Below, piece after piece: positions 1 through 8,620 of a stretch of DNA of 64,000 nucleotides. A program made the position numbers and the translations under genes. Below the pieces are notes generated by a model. That model was given only the letters and a program-made list of their open reading frames with translations. It did not search any database and had not been told where the DNA came from. Origin of the DNA: Streptomyces chrestomyceticus JCM 4735 (GTDB taxonomy: Bacteria > Actinomycetota > Actinomycetes > Streptomycetales > Streptomycetaceae); assembly GCF_003865135.1 (NCBI RefSeq), contig NZ_BHZC01000001.1, positions 7,440,001-7,504,000 of the forward strand. The letters are read 5' to 3'. Numbering within the stretch: position 1 is the stretch's first letter; every line of letters begins with the position of its first letter.

Positions 1-1073
1 TGCGGGAACTCCTTGCGCCGCATCAGCTTCAGGGCGAAGGCCGCGTACTCGTCCAGGCCCTCCCGGTAGTCGCGGTGGAAGAGGTACTGAGACTTCAGGC
101 CCCGCAGATGGGCCATGAGCGCCGGGTTCGCGCAGTCGGACTCGGTGAAGCTGAAGGCAAGGTCGTCGAAGACGAAGCCGAGGTGGCGCGTGAGCAGGTC
201 CCAGTGGCTGCCCGCGTCGTAGGCCGTACCGCCGTAGACGGAGAAGAACCGCAGGTGGGGCGGCACTTGGGAGGGGACGCCGTGGTCCGGGCCCCGTACC
301 TCCCGCGGGCCGTGGATGTCGGCGAAATAGGCGCGGGCCACATCGTCCAGCGCGCCCAGCACCTGGCCGAACCCGGCCGGCCGCCCCCGTTCGCCGGAGT
401 GGCGGGGCACCTTGCGGGCGAGCTGGCTGATCCACGCCGTGTAGGCCCGCTGCTCGTCGGGCGAGTCACCGGTGATGATGAGGTCGGCGCCCTGGCCGTG
501 CGCGGCCGCGATGCCGAAGGCGCGGGCCATGCTCAGGTTGCACGCGTTGCAGAAGGTGGGGCGGGCGTCGGCCCGGGTGCGGTGGCCGGTCATCAGGATG
601 TCGGTGCGGTTGCGCGCCGTCACCTGGGGCGAGCGCGGGACGTCGACGGCGAAGGGCCGGACGTGGCTGCCCTCGATGAGCAGCAGCTCGCACGCGGGGT
701 CCGCATACATCCCCAGCGCTTCGTAGACCCGGTCGATGTTCTCCATCACGGCCCGCGGCATGCCCGCGTGCCAGTTGGTGGCCGCTCGGAGGGTGAACGT
801 TTCGCCGTACCGTTGCGCGGCGAACAACTGCATGCCGCGGACGAACGCCACCGTGTAACTGCTGTCCTTGCCGCCTCCGTAGGCGACCAGTACCGTCCCC
901 GTGCCCCGGGCGTGCTGGTCACGCAGCAGGCGGCGCAGGGCGTGGGCGGAGCGGCGGACCGCTTCGCGGTCGGACGGCGTGAGGTGGCCGAGGAGCCCCT
1001 CCAGGGACCGGGCCCGCAGGGCGGCCACGCCCGCACCGGGCGCAGGGTGTGTGGGACCGGCTGATTGCTTCAC
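1..1073 (-). CDS. PP-loop (AANH superfamily) ATP pyrophosphatase-like protein, C-terminus cut by window edge
   Basis: The reading frame is open from a GTG at 1071-1073 to the window edge, about 357 codons, with AGGAGG-like sequence (GGAGGA) 4-5 bases upstream. Near residue 67 the motif YGGGKDSSYT matches the PP-loop of N-type ATP pyrophosphatases (SGGxDS type), which adenylate a substrate with release of PPi. Downstream are FCNACN (a CxxC pair, possible metal or sulfur-carrying site) and ITGDSPDEQ. PP-loop enzymes include PAPS reductases, tRNA thiolases and sugar or antibiotic amidotransferases; the exact reaction cannot be named. It stands alone here, with a 370-base gap to the next gene. 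Superfamily assignment is firm; specific function is unknown. Confidence 0.8.
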   Translation of the reverse strand, partial: MKQSAGPTHPAPGAGVAALRARSLEGLLGHLTPSDREAVRRSAHALRRLLRDQHARGTGTVLVAYGGGKDSSYTVAFVRGMQLFAAQRYGETFTLRAATNWHAGMPRAVMENIDRVYEALGMYADPACELLLIEGSHVRPFAVDVPRSPQVTARNRTDILMTGHRTRADARPTFCNACNLSMARAFGIAAAHGQGADLIITGDSPDEQRAYTAWISQLARKVPRHSGERGRPAGFGQVLGALDDVARAYFADIHGPREVRGPDHGVPSQVPPHLRFFSVYGGTAYDAGSHWDLLTRHLGFVFDDLAFSFTESDCANPALMAHLRGLKSQYLFHRDYREGLDEYAAFALKLMRRKEFP

Positions 1074-1442
1074 GGGGTCCTCCGTCCACGCGGATCGCAG
1101 GTCGCGTGTCCCCTCCGCGACTTCGCCCCTCGTCAGTCCCGCGGACACCGATCGTCACGCCAAGGCGAACTCGCTCTCGCGCCCATCGTCCTCGGACAGT
1201 AGGAGCACCCGTAGGGCACGTCCAGAGAGGCCGAGGGGCGAAGAAGGCCGCGCCACCGGCCTGCGGGCCATTCTGCGCCGGGCCGCGGTGACCGCTCCGC
1301 CGGTGGCCGTCGACGCCCACCACGGAATTCCCAGGCCGAATGCCCAGGCAGGACGGGAATCCTCGCCGGTGCCGCTACCGGGCACTCCATGACCTGCGAC
1401 GCGACTCTGTCCGATACTGACCCGTAGCGGGCCGCGGCCCCC
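1074..1442. other. Intergenic stretch without a convincing gene
   Basis: About 370 bases lie between the start of the PP-loop gene and the stop of the membrane protein gene. Short open frames exist on both strands, but they have no ribosome-binding sites, weak third-position G+C bias and no family resemblance. The right part should hold the promoter of the PP-loop gene. I saw no clear hairpin or operator. Confidence 0.5.
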
Positions 1443-2537
1443 TCACTGCCGTACCTCGCTGCGGTTGATCACCGTCCGGCCCTTGGTGAGGGCGGAGAAG
1501 AGCAGGGTCAGGGCGGTGCCGGCGACGGCCCAGGCGGAGAGCACCAGCAGGGGGCCGGTCACCGCGTTGCCGTGGAAGTACGCGATGGAGCGGGCCACCC
1601 AGGTGCCCGCGCCGGGCGGCAGTGCGGGGCCGATCACGCGCCAGAAGTCCGGCAGCAGGGGGTACGGGTAGGCGCCGCCCGCGCTGGGGTTGCCGGCGAT
1701 CACCACCACGAGGATGGTCAGGCCGATGCCGACGATCCCGGCGATGGCCTGGAAGGCGAAGGTGGTGGCGCCCACCGCGAACACGATCAGCGCGCCCAGG
1801 CCCCACAGCCCGTACAGGCTGCCGGGCATGGCTCCCAGGATGGGGCCGATGACGACGGCGCCGGCCAGGCCGGTGAGGACCGAGTAGACGGCGAGCGCGG
1901 CCAGCCGGATGGCCGCCCGCTTGAGGTTGACGGGGCGGGCGCCGAAGCTGATCGCGAGGATCGCGGCGCACAGGTAGCCACCCACGCACCAGCCGACCAC
2001 CAGGTAGAACGAGGACAGGCCGCGGGTGTCGTCCTTGTCGGCGGGGGCGATGTCCTGCACCTGTACGGTGCGCTGCTGCGCCTTCTCGGCCTGGGTGACG
2101 ACCTGTTCGACGGCCTGGGACAGCGAGGCTCCGGAACCGCCGGCCACCAGCAGCTTGTCGGTGGTGCCGCGCGGATCGACGATCAGCGCGCCGTCGATGT
2201 CCCGCTCCTTGATCTGCCGTGCCGCGTCCGCCTCGGAGGAGGCCGTACGGGGGTCGAGCGGGGAGCCCGGCAGTTTGTCGAGCTGTTCGACGAGCCGGCC
2301 GCTCATCTGCTGGGGCGCGACGACCGCGAGCGGTACGTCCTTCGGCTTCGGGGAGTGGAAGGCGCCCGCGTACGACGCGATGAACAGGGCCGTCAGGGCC
2401 AGTACGCCGATCATCAGCAGGGCGGCCCGCCCCGAGATCGCGTCCTTCACCTCCCCGAGGAAGCTCCGGTCCCGGGTGTCCTGGCCCCGGGTGTCCTGGT
2501 CCCGGATACCGCGGGTGCCGTCGTCCGCCGTGGCCAT
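1443..2537 (-). CDS. YhgE/DUF3533-like ABC-2 type membrane protein
   Basis: About 364 residues with the layout of Pip/YhgE/DUF3533 proteins. A hydrophilic N-terminus precedes one transmembrane helix (ALLMIGVLALTALFIASY). An extracytoplasmic domain of about 150 residues follows, then five or six C-terminal helices. Family members resemble ABC-2 permeases without an ATPase partner; their substrates are poorly known. I chose the ATG at 2537 because GGGAG lies six bases upstream. An ATG at 2600, with AAGG four bases away, would add 21 residues. The N-terminal DQDTRGQDTRD comes from a short tandem repeat near 2470-2506. The gene is divergent from dnaE2 and shares its intergenic region. Function is inferred only at the level of a membrane exporter-like protein. 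Confidence 0.75.
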   Translation of the reverse strand: MATADDGTRGIRDQDTRGQDTRDRSFLGEVKDAISGRAALLMIGVLALTALFIASYAGAFHSPKPKDVPLAVVAPQQMSGRLVEQLDKLPGSPLDPRTASSEADAARQIKERDIDGALIVDPRGTTDKLLVAGGSGASLSQAVEQVVTQAEKAQQRTVQVQDIAPADKDDTRGLSSFYLVVGWCVGGYLCAAILAISFGARPVNLKRAAIRLAALAVYSVLTGLAGAVVIGPILGAMPGSLYGLWGLGALIVFAVGATTFAFQAIAGIVGIGLTILVVVIAGNPSAGGAYPYPLLPDFWRVIGPALPPGAGTWVARSIAYFHGNAVTGPLLVLSAWAVAGTALTLLFSALTKGRTVINRSEVRQ

Positions 2538-2710
2538 GCGCCGCTCCCTCGCCCTGTCGTGCCGAGTAGGTCTTCCGCCCTCAGGCAGGTCCTTGGTCAT
2601 CGGACCTTTTGCCCCATATCTTCCGGCGTATTGCGGATCTTCGCAGGGCGGGCGGGCTGATCGGGGCGGGGGAGTGTGCGGGGTGGGCGGAGGCGGGCGC
2701 TGTTCGAATT

Positions 2711-2726
2711 TCGTACGACTGTTCGA
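2711..2726 (+). promoter_or_regulatory. LexA (SOS) box upstream of dnaE2
   Basis: The 16-mer TCGTACGACTGTTCGA differs at one base from the actinobacterial SOS consensus TCGAAC-N4-GTTCGA. It ends 74 bases before the dnaE2 ATG, just before a possible -10 (TATGGT, about 2736-2741). A bound LexA would therefore cover the -35 region. dnaE2 genes are classic LexA targets in mycobacteria, so damage-inducible expression is expected. The site also lies in the promoter region of the divergent membrane protein gene. Confidence 0.8.
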
Positions 2727-2800
2727 GAAAAGAGTTATGGTGGATCCGCGACGGGGGACGCAGCAACGGTCAGGGGGTGTACGAGCGGCAGGAGGCGCGG

Positions 2801-5800
2801 ATGCCACGGTTCACGCATCTGCACACCGCCTCGGGGTTCTCCCTGCGGTACGGCGCCGCCCACCCGGAACGGCTCGTCGAGCGCGCCGCCGAGCGCGGCA
2901 TGGACGCCCTCGCCCTGACCGACCGGGACGGCCTCGCCGGAGCCGTCCGCTTCGCCAAGGCGGCGGCCGCGGCCGGTGTCCGCCCGCTGTTCGGCACGGA
3001 GCTGGCGGTCGCCCCGCCCGAGGACGGCCGTACGGTACCGGGCGCCGCTCCGGGGACGGCCCGGCAGCGCGGCCCGGTGCGCGGCGGCGCCTTCGTCGAC
3101 GAGTCGGCGGCCCGCGCCGTCTTCCTGGCCCGGGACGGCGCCGCCGGATGGGCCATGCTGTGCCGCCTGGTCTCGGCCGCGCACGCGGCCTCCCTGCCGG
3201 GCGACTCCGCCAAGCCCGTACTGACCTGGACCGCCCTCACCGAAGCGGTACGCGCCGGAGCGCCGGACGCGGTCACCGTCCTGCTCGGGCCCGACTCCGA
3301 GCCCGGCCGCGCGCTGGCCGCCGGGCGCCCCGACCGCGCCGCCCGGCTCCTCGCCCCCTGGCGCGAGCTGTTCGGTGACGCGCTGCGCCTGGAGGTCGTC
3401 GACCACGGCCGTACCGGCACCGGCCCCGGCTCGCTGCGCCTCGCCGCCCGCACCCTCGGCTTCGCCGTCGAACACGGCGTACGCGCCGTACTGACCAACG
3501 CCGTCCGCTACGCCGACCCCGGCCAGGGCCCGGTCGCCGACGTCCTGGACTCCGCCCGCCGCCTGATGCCGGTGGACCGGCACCGCCCGGAGGCGCGAGA
3601 CAGCGGCGAGCGGTGGCTCAAGGACGCGAACGTGATGGCCCGCGCCGCCGAGCGGATCGCCGAGGCGGCCGGCCTCGGGCGCGGCACCGCGCGGCGGCTG
3701 CTGGAGATGACCGAGGAGACGGCCGCGCGGTGCCGGGTCGACCCGGAGGACGACATCGGGCTGGGCACCGTGCACTTCCCTGAACCCCGCCTGGTCGGCG
3801 CCGCGCGCCGCACCGCCGGACGGGTGCTGCGCTCACGCTGCGCCGCCGGGATGGTGCTGCGCGGCTACGACCGGCGCCGCGCGTACTGGGAGCGGATGGA
3901 CCACGAACTGGACATCATCGAACACCACGGCTTCGCCTCGTACTTCCTCACCGTGGCCCAGGTCGTCGAGGACACCAGGGACCTGGGCATCCGGGTCACC
4001 GCGCGCGGCTCCGGCGCGGGCTCGCTGGTCAACCACCTGCTGGGCATCGCGCACGCCGACCCGGTCGAACAGCGGCTGCTGATGGAGCGCTTCCTGTCCA
4101 AGCGCCGCGCGGTGCTGCCCGACATCGACATCGACGTGGAGTCCGCGCGCCGCCTGGAGGTCTACCGCGCGATCTTCGACCGGTTCGGCACCGAGCGGGT
4201 CGCCACCGTCGCCATGCCCGAGACCTACCGGGTCCGGCACGCCGTACGGGACGTGGGCGCCGCCCTGGGCATGGACCCGGCCGAGGTGGACCGGCTGGCC
4301 AAGGCGTTCCCGCACATCCGGGCGCGCGACGCCCGCGCGGCCCTCGCCGAGCTGCCGGAGCTGCGCGGCGTGGACGCGGAGCGGTACGGGCCGATGTGGG
4401 ACCTGGTCGAGGCGCTGGACGCGCTGCCGCGCGGTATCGCCATGCACCCGTGCGGGGTGCTGCTCTCGGACGCCTCGCTGCTGGACCGCACGCCCGTCGT
4501 GCCGACCCGCGGCGAGATCCCGCACCGGGACGGCGTGGGCGGCTCCCCGCTGCCGATGTCGCAGTTCGACAAGGAGGACGTGGAGGAGATGGGGCTGCTC
4601 AAGCTGGACGTGCTGGGCGTACGGATGCAGTCCGCGATGGCGCACGCGACCGCCGAGATCGGCCGCGCCACCGGCCGTACCGTCGACCTCGACGACCCGG
4701 CGCAGGTGCCGCCCGGCGACCCCGCCACGTACGGCCTGATCCGCTCCACCGAGACGCTCGGCTGCTTCCAGATCGAGTCGCCGGGCCAGCGCGACCTGGT
4801 CGGCCGGCTCCAGCCCGCCACCTTTCACGACCTGGTGGTCGACATCTCGCTGTTCCGGCCCGGACCGGTGTCGGCCGACATGGTGCGGCCCTTCATCGAG
4901 GCCCGGCACGGCCGCAGGCCCGCCCGCTACCCGCACCCGGACCTGGAGGAGCCGCTGCGCGAGACCTACGGCGTGGTCGTCTTCCACGAGCAGATCATCG
5001 AGATCCTGCGGATCATGACCGGCTGCGACCGGGGCGAGGCGGACGAGAAGCGGCGCGCGCTGTCCAAGCCGGAGGTGCAGGGGCAGGTACGCGCCTGGTT
5101 CGTGGAGCGGACCGGGCGGCGGGGGTACACCCCCGAGGTGATCGAACGCACCTGGGAGATCGTCGAGGCGTTCGGCTCGTACGGCTTCTGCAAGGCGCAC
5201 GCGGTCGCCTTCGCGGTGCCGACGTACCAGTCCGCCTGGCTCAAGGCGCACCATCCGGCGGCCTTCTACGCCGGGCTGCTCACCCACGACCCGGGGATGT
5301 ACCCGAAGCGGCTGCTGCTGGCGGACGCGCGGCGGCGCGGGGTGCCGGTGCTGCCGCTGGACGTGAACCGGTCGGCGGTCGCTCATCGAATCGAACTGGT
5401 GTCTGATGGAGGTGAGGGGAGCGGTCCGGCGGTCTGGGGGCTGCGGCTCGCCCTCGCCGACGTGCACGGCATGAGCGAGGCCGAGGCCCGGCGCATCGAG
5501 GACGGGCAGCCCTACTCCTCGCTCCCCGACCTGTGGCAGCGGGCCCGCCCCAGCCGCCCGGTGGCCGAACGCCTCGCCCGGGTGGGCGCGCTGGACGCCT
5601 TCGGCGCCAACCGGCGCGACCTGCTGCTGCACCTCGCCGAACTGCACGGACGGCAGCGGGGCGTGGCCGAGGGGCAACTGCCCCTGGACGCGGGGGACGG
5701 CGCCGCCGCGCCCGTCGAGGCGGTCGAACCGGCCGGGCTGCCCGACCTGACCGACGTCGAGAAGCTCAGCGCCGAACTGGGCGTCCTCGGCATGGACACC

Positions 5801-6529
5801 ACCCGGCACCTGATGAGCGACCACCGGGAGTTCCTCGCGGAGCTGGGGGCGGTGCCGGCCAAGCGGCTGCGCGAGGTGGAGCACGGGGAGACGGTGCTGG
5901 TCGCCGGGGCCAAGGCGGCCACCCAGACCCCGCCGATCCGCTCCGGCCGCCGGGTCATCTTCACCACCCTCGACGACAGTACGGGCCTGGTCGACTGCGC
6001 CTTCTTCGACGATTCCCACGAGGCGTGCGCGCACACCGTCTTCCACTCCTGGCTGCTGCTCGTACGGGGCACGGTGCAACGGCGCGGGGCGCGCAGCTTC
6101 AGTGTGGTCGGCGCCGCCGCCTGGAACCTCGCCGAGCTGGCCGAACTGCGGCGCGAGGGTGGGCTGGAAGCGGTCACCGCGCGCCTCGCCGAAGAGGGCC
6201 GGGCGGGGGCGGAGCAGGCCGGTCCGGTGGAGGGCGGAGTGGCGGATGGCGCGCCGATGGACGGCGGTCCGGTAGGCGGCGGGGTGCCGCGCCGGGTGCA
6301 CAGTGAACCGGGCCGTGCGGGCTCGGCGGCGGCCGAGGCGACCTGGGCGGCGGACCGGGCTCCGGCACCGGCCGCCGCGTCCGGGGCCGGAGCGGACCCG
6401 GCGGCCGGCCGTACCATCCGGCTGGAGACCGGCTACGAGCTGCACCCCTGGGCCGACCTCCGCCCGGCGGGCGAAGGCGCCGCCACCGGGCGCAAGCTGT
6501 GGCACGCCAGCCCGGGGAGCGCGGGATGA
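2801..6529 (+). CDS. dnaE2: Error-prone DNA polymerase III alpha subunit DnaE2
   Basis: A 1242-residue DnaE-type polymerase starting MPRFTHLHTASGFS, the PHP domain start typical of DnaE2. The ATG at 2801 has AGGAGG seven bases upstream. The catalytic PDIDIDVES motif lies at about residues 440-448. Helix-hairpin-helix and clamp-binding regions follow, an OB-fold spans about 1030-1110, and the protein ends in the conserved-looking tail LWHASPGSAG. About 90 residues of Gly/Ala/Pro-rich linker near 1125-1215 make it longer than the usual ~1100 residues. DnaE2 performs translesion synthesis and damage-induced mutagenesis with ImuB. The LexA box upstream and the 4-base overlap with an ImuB-like gene support that role. 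Confidence 0.95.
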   Translation: MPRFTHLHTASGFSLRYGAAHPERLVERAAERGMDALALTDRDGLAGAVRFAKAAAAAGVRPLFGTELAVAPPEDGRTVPGAAPGTARQRGPVRGGAFVDESAARAVFLARDGAAGWAMLCRLVSAAHAASLPGDSAKPVLTWTALTEAVRAGAPDAVTVLLGPDSEPGRALAAGRPDRAARLLAPWRELFGDALRLEVVDHGRTGTGPGSLRLAARTLGFAVEHGVRAVLTNAVRYADPGQGPVADVLDSARRLMPVDRHRPEARDSGERWLKDANVMARAAERIAEAAGLGRGTARRLLEMTEETAARCRVDPEDDIGLGTVHFPEPRLVGAARRTAGRVLRSRCAAGMVLRGYDRRRAYWERMDHELDIIEHHGFASYFLTVAQVVEDTRDLGIRVTARGSGAGSLVNHLLGIAHADPVEQRLLMERFLSKRRAVLPDIDIDVESARRLEVYRAIFDRFGTERVATVAMPETYRVRHAVRDVGAALGMDPAEVDRLAKAFPHIRARDARAALAELPELRGVDAERYGPMWDLVEALDALPRGIAMHPCGVLLSDASLLDRTPVVPTRGEIPHRDGVGGSPLPMSQFDKEDVEEMGLLKLDVLGVRMQSAMAHATAEIGRATGRTVDLDDPAQVPPGDPATYGLIRSTETLGCFQIESPGQRDLVGRLQPATFHDLVVDISLFRPGPVSADMVRPFIEARHGRRPARYPHPDLEEPLRETYGVVVFHEQIIEILRIMTGCDRGEADEKRRALSKPEVQGQVRAWFVERTGRRGYTPEVIERTWEIVEAFGSYGFCKAHAVAFAVPTYQSAWLKAHHPAAFYAGLLTHDPGMYPKRLLLADARRRGVPVLPLDVNRSAVAHRIELVSDGGEGSGPAVWGLRLALADVHGMSEAEARRIEDGQPYSSLPDLWQRARPSRPVAERLARVGALDAFGANRRDLLLHLAELHGRQRGVAEGQLPLDAGDGAAAPVEAVEPAGLPDLTDVEKLSAELGVLGMDTTRHLMSDHREFLAELGAVPAKRLREVEHGETVLVAGAKAATQTPPIRSGRRVIFTTLDDSTGLVDCAFFDDSHEACAHTVFHSWLLLVRGTVQRRGARSFSVVGAAAWNLAELAELRREGGLEAVTARLAEEGRAGAEQAGPVEGGVADGAPMDGGPVGGGVPRRVHSEPGRAGSAAAEATWAADRAPAPAAASGAGADPAAGRTIRLETGYELHPWADLRPAGEGAATGRKLWHASPGSAG

Positions 6530-7602
6530 CCGGCCGGGGCGGGGCGGCCGCCGGGGCCGGGGCCTCTGCCGAGATGCTGTACGTACGGTTCCGCGCCGCC
6601 GGTGACGGCGGCCCGGACGGAGACCGGGGAGCCCCGCCCGGCGAGGAGACCTACGAACAACTCCTGCGGCTGCTCGGCCAGTTCACGCCGGTGATCGAGG
6701 CGCTGCCGCCGGACGCCGCGCTGGCCGACGTACGGGGAGCGCTGCGCTACTTCGAACGGGACGCCGCCGGCATCGCCGAACTGATCCGGCTGCGGGCGCT
6801 GGCCTGGTACGGCGTGCGGTGCACCATCGGTGTCGCCGGCAACCCGCTGCTCGCGCGGATGGCGGCGCAGGGCGCCGCGCCCGGTGAGGTGCGCCGGGTC
6901 CCCGGGGACGCCGTCGCGGACTTCCTCGACCGCAAACCGGCCGCCGCCCTGCACGGCGTCGGACCGGCGACCGCGCGCGCCCTGTGCGCGTACGGGCTGG
7001 ACAGCGTCGGGCGGATCGCCGCCGCGCCGCCCGCGACCCTGCAGCGCATCCTCGGCGCGAAGGCGGGCCGGGCGGTGTACGACAAGGCCCGCGGGATCGA
7101 CCCGAGTCCGGTCACCCCGAACGCCGCCGCCCGCTCGATCGGCGCCGAACACCGCTTCGCGCACGACGAACTGGACCCGGACCGGCGGCGGCGCGCGCTG
7201 CTCTCGCTCGCGGACGACCTCGGCGCCCGGCTGCGCGGCAGCGGCCGGGCGGCCCGCGCGCTCACCCTCACCGTGCGCTACGCCGACCGTTCCACGACGA
7301 CGCGCACCCGGCGGCTGCCCGAACCGACCGCGCACGGGCCCGCGCTGACGGACGCGGCATACGCGCTGCACGCGGCGCTCGGGCTGCAACGGGCGCGCGT
7401 CCGGTCCGTGGCGCTGCGGGCGGAGGACCTGTGCCGCGCCGAACTCGCCGCCCGGCAACTGACGTTCGACCCGGCCGAGGACAAGGCGCGCCGCATCGAG
7501 GCCGCCGTGGACCGGGCGCGGGAGCGCTTCGGCGAGGCGGCGGTCCGGCCCGCGGCGAAGCTCGCTCAGCCGTACAGCCGTTCCGCGTACCGCGGGCCGT
7601 AG
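6526..7602 (+). CDS. Catalytically degenerate Y-family DNA polymerase homologue (ImuB-like)
   Basis: 358 residues from an ATG that overlaps the dnaE2 stop (ATGA), with GGAG upstream, so translation is coupled. The fold is that of DinB/ImuB: helix-hairpin-helix LHGVGPATARALCAYGLDSV near residues 145-165, a little-finger region, and a C-terminal QLTFDP followed by KARRIEAAVDRARERFG, which corresponds to the clamp-binding region of Y-family proteins. The catalytic acidic motifs are missing: the N-terminal DMDAFF strand reads LYVRFR, and SIDEAYLDV is replaced by ALPPDAALADV. Loss of catalysis with retained clamp binding is the signature of ImuB, the adaptor that recruits DnaE2. No imuA homologue lies nearby. 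The 3' end overlaps the convergent PPOX gene by 37 bases. Confidence 0.85.
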   Translation: MTGRGGAAAGAGASAEMLYVRFRAAGDGGPDGDRGAPPGEETYEQLLRLLGQFTPVIEALPPDAALADVRGALRYFERDAAGIAELIRLRALAWYGVRCTIGVAGNPLLARMAAQGAAPGEVRRVPGDAVADFLDRKPAAALHGVGPATARALCAYGLDSVGRIAAAPPATLQRILGAKAGRAVYDKARGIDPSPVTPNAAARSIGAEHRFAHDELDPDRRRRALLSLADDLGARLRGSGRAARALTLTVRYADRSTTTRTRRLPEPTAHGPALTDAAYALHAALGLQRARVRSVALRAEDLCRAELAARQLTFDPAEDKARRIEAAVDRARERFGEAAVRPAAKLAQPYSRSAYRGP

Positions 7603-8222
7603 TGCTCCTCCAACTGCTCCAGCGGGGTGTCGGGGACCTCGACACCCTTGGCTATGCGGGCCCGTGACGGCACCGCGTCGGGCCGCCAGCTCTCCGGCTG
7701 CCACATCCGGGAGCGCAGGAACGCCTTGGAGCAGTGGTAGAAGACCTCGTCGATCTCGACGAGCAGCACCAGCCGGGGGCGGTTGCCCCGGACGACCATG
7801 GCGTCGAAGAACGGGGCGTCGCGTAGGATACGGGCGCGGCCGTTGATGCGCAGGGTGTCGCCGCGGCCCGGGACGACGTAGTCCAGCCCGACCTGCGGGT
7901 TGGCGAGGATGTTGCGGAAGCCGTCCACCCGCTTGTTGCCGGGGCGGTCCGGTATCGCGATCGTCGTGTCGTCCAGCACCGTGGTGAAACCGGCGGGGTC
8001 GCCCTTGGGGGAGACGTCGCACCGTCCCTCGGCGTCCGACGTGGCCACGTAACAGAACGGCGCGTGGGCCAGCCACTGCCGGTCCAGGTCGTGCAGCCGG
8101 TCGCGCACCTTGAACAGCGCGTGGTCGTTCGGCTCGCCGACCAGCTCCCGCAGCTCGCGCTCGGACGCGACCTCCGTGACCTGCCGGGCCCCGTCGGCCC
8201 CTGCCCACTCCCTCGTCGCCAC
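7566..8222 (-). CDS. Pyridoxamine 5'-phosphate oxidase-fold flavoprotein (MSMEG_1061-like)
   Basis: 218 residues from a GTG at 8222 preceded by GAGGGGGAG. An ATG at 8237 would add five residues. The sequence has the split-barrel flavin-binding pattern: FCYVATSDAEGRCDVSPKGDPAGF, TIAIPDRPGNKRVDGFRNILANPQVGL, and FYHCSKAFLRSRMW near the end. This matches the MSMEG_1061/PPOX subfamily, which bind FMN or F420; the substrate is unknown. It is monocistronic and converges with the ImuB-like gene, overlapping its last 37 bases. Confidence 0.85.
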   Translation of the reverse strand: MATREWAGADGARQVTEVASERELRELVGEPNDHALFKVRDRLHDLDRQWLAHAPFCYVATSDAEGRCDVSPKGDPAGFTTVLDDTTIAIPDRPGNKRVDGFRNILANPQVGLDYVVPGRGDTLRINGRARILRDAPFFDAMVVRGNRPRLVLLVEIDEVFYHCSKAFLRSRMWQPESWRPDAVPSRARIAKGVEVPDTPLEQLEEHYGPRYAERLYG

Positions 8223-8447
8223 GGCGCTCCCCCTCATCGTCAAGGTCAACTCCCTTGACTGTACGGGACACCACCGACAACCGCCTGAAGCGGCGAATTT
8301 CCGGGATTCCTCCGGCGGAACGGGAATCTCCACCGTGTGGCCCGTCGCTGAGAGATGACACGACGTGGGAAGCGCCACGGCCGCGCGCGCCTGCCGTGCT
8401 GTCACGCCGCACCACAGGGGAGTGCGGCGCGGCAGCGGGGCGCGCGA

Positions 8448-8492
8448 GGCGCCGCCGCCCCCTGAGGTGAAGGAGAAGGGGGCGGCGGCGCC
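8448..8492. terminator. Strong 15-bp hairpin downstream of the LPMO gene
   Basis: Positions 8448-8462 (GGCGCCGCCGCCCCC) are the exact reverse complement of 8478-8492, with a 15-base loop. It lies about 130 bases past the LPMO stop and 225 bases before the next gene start on the same strand. There is no U-tract, as is common for Streptomyces terminators. Confidence 0.65.
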
Positions 8493-8504
8493 GGTGTGGG
8501 GGTG

Positions 8505-8540
8505 CCCCCGCGAGGGCAGTGGGGGATGACCTCGCGGGGG
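8505..8540. terminator. Second hairpin in the LPMO-PPOX gap
   Basis: CCCCCGCGAGG at 8505-8515 pairs perfectly with 8530-8540 across a 14-base loop. The surrounding 8493-8620 stretch is rich in G-runs and holds a degenerate direct repeat (CAGTGGGGGATG at about 8517 and 8551). Together with the hairpin at 8448 it accounts for most of the 400-base gap. Confidence 0.5.
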
Positions 8541-8620
8541 GCCTGCGGGGCCAGTGGGGGATGGCCTCACAGGGCGGGCCCTGTGTGTGGGGGGAGGGCC
8601 CTGGGGAGGAAGCGTGTGGG

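Noticed and set aside
1155..1385. 76-codon minus-strand frame upstream of the PP-loop gene
   Set aside because: No SD, only about 78% G/C at third positions (hand count), and no recognisable family.
3833..6505. 890-codon open frame on the minus strand opposite dnaE2
   Set aside because: A shadow of high-G+C coding DNA. No SD, no family motif, and the + strand frame is unmistakably DnaE2.
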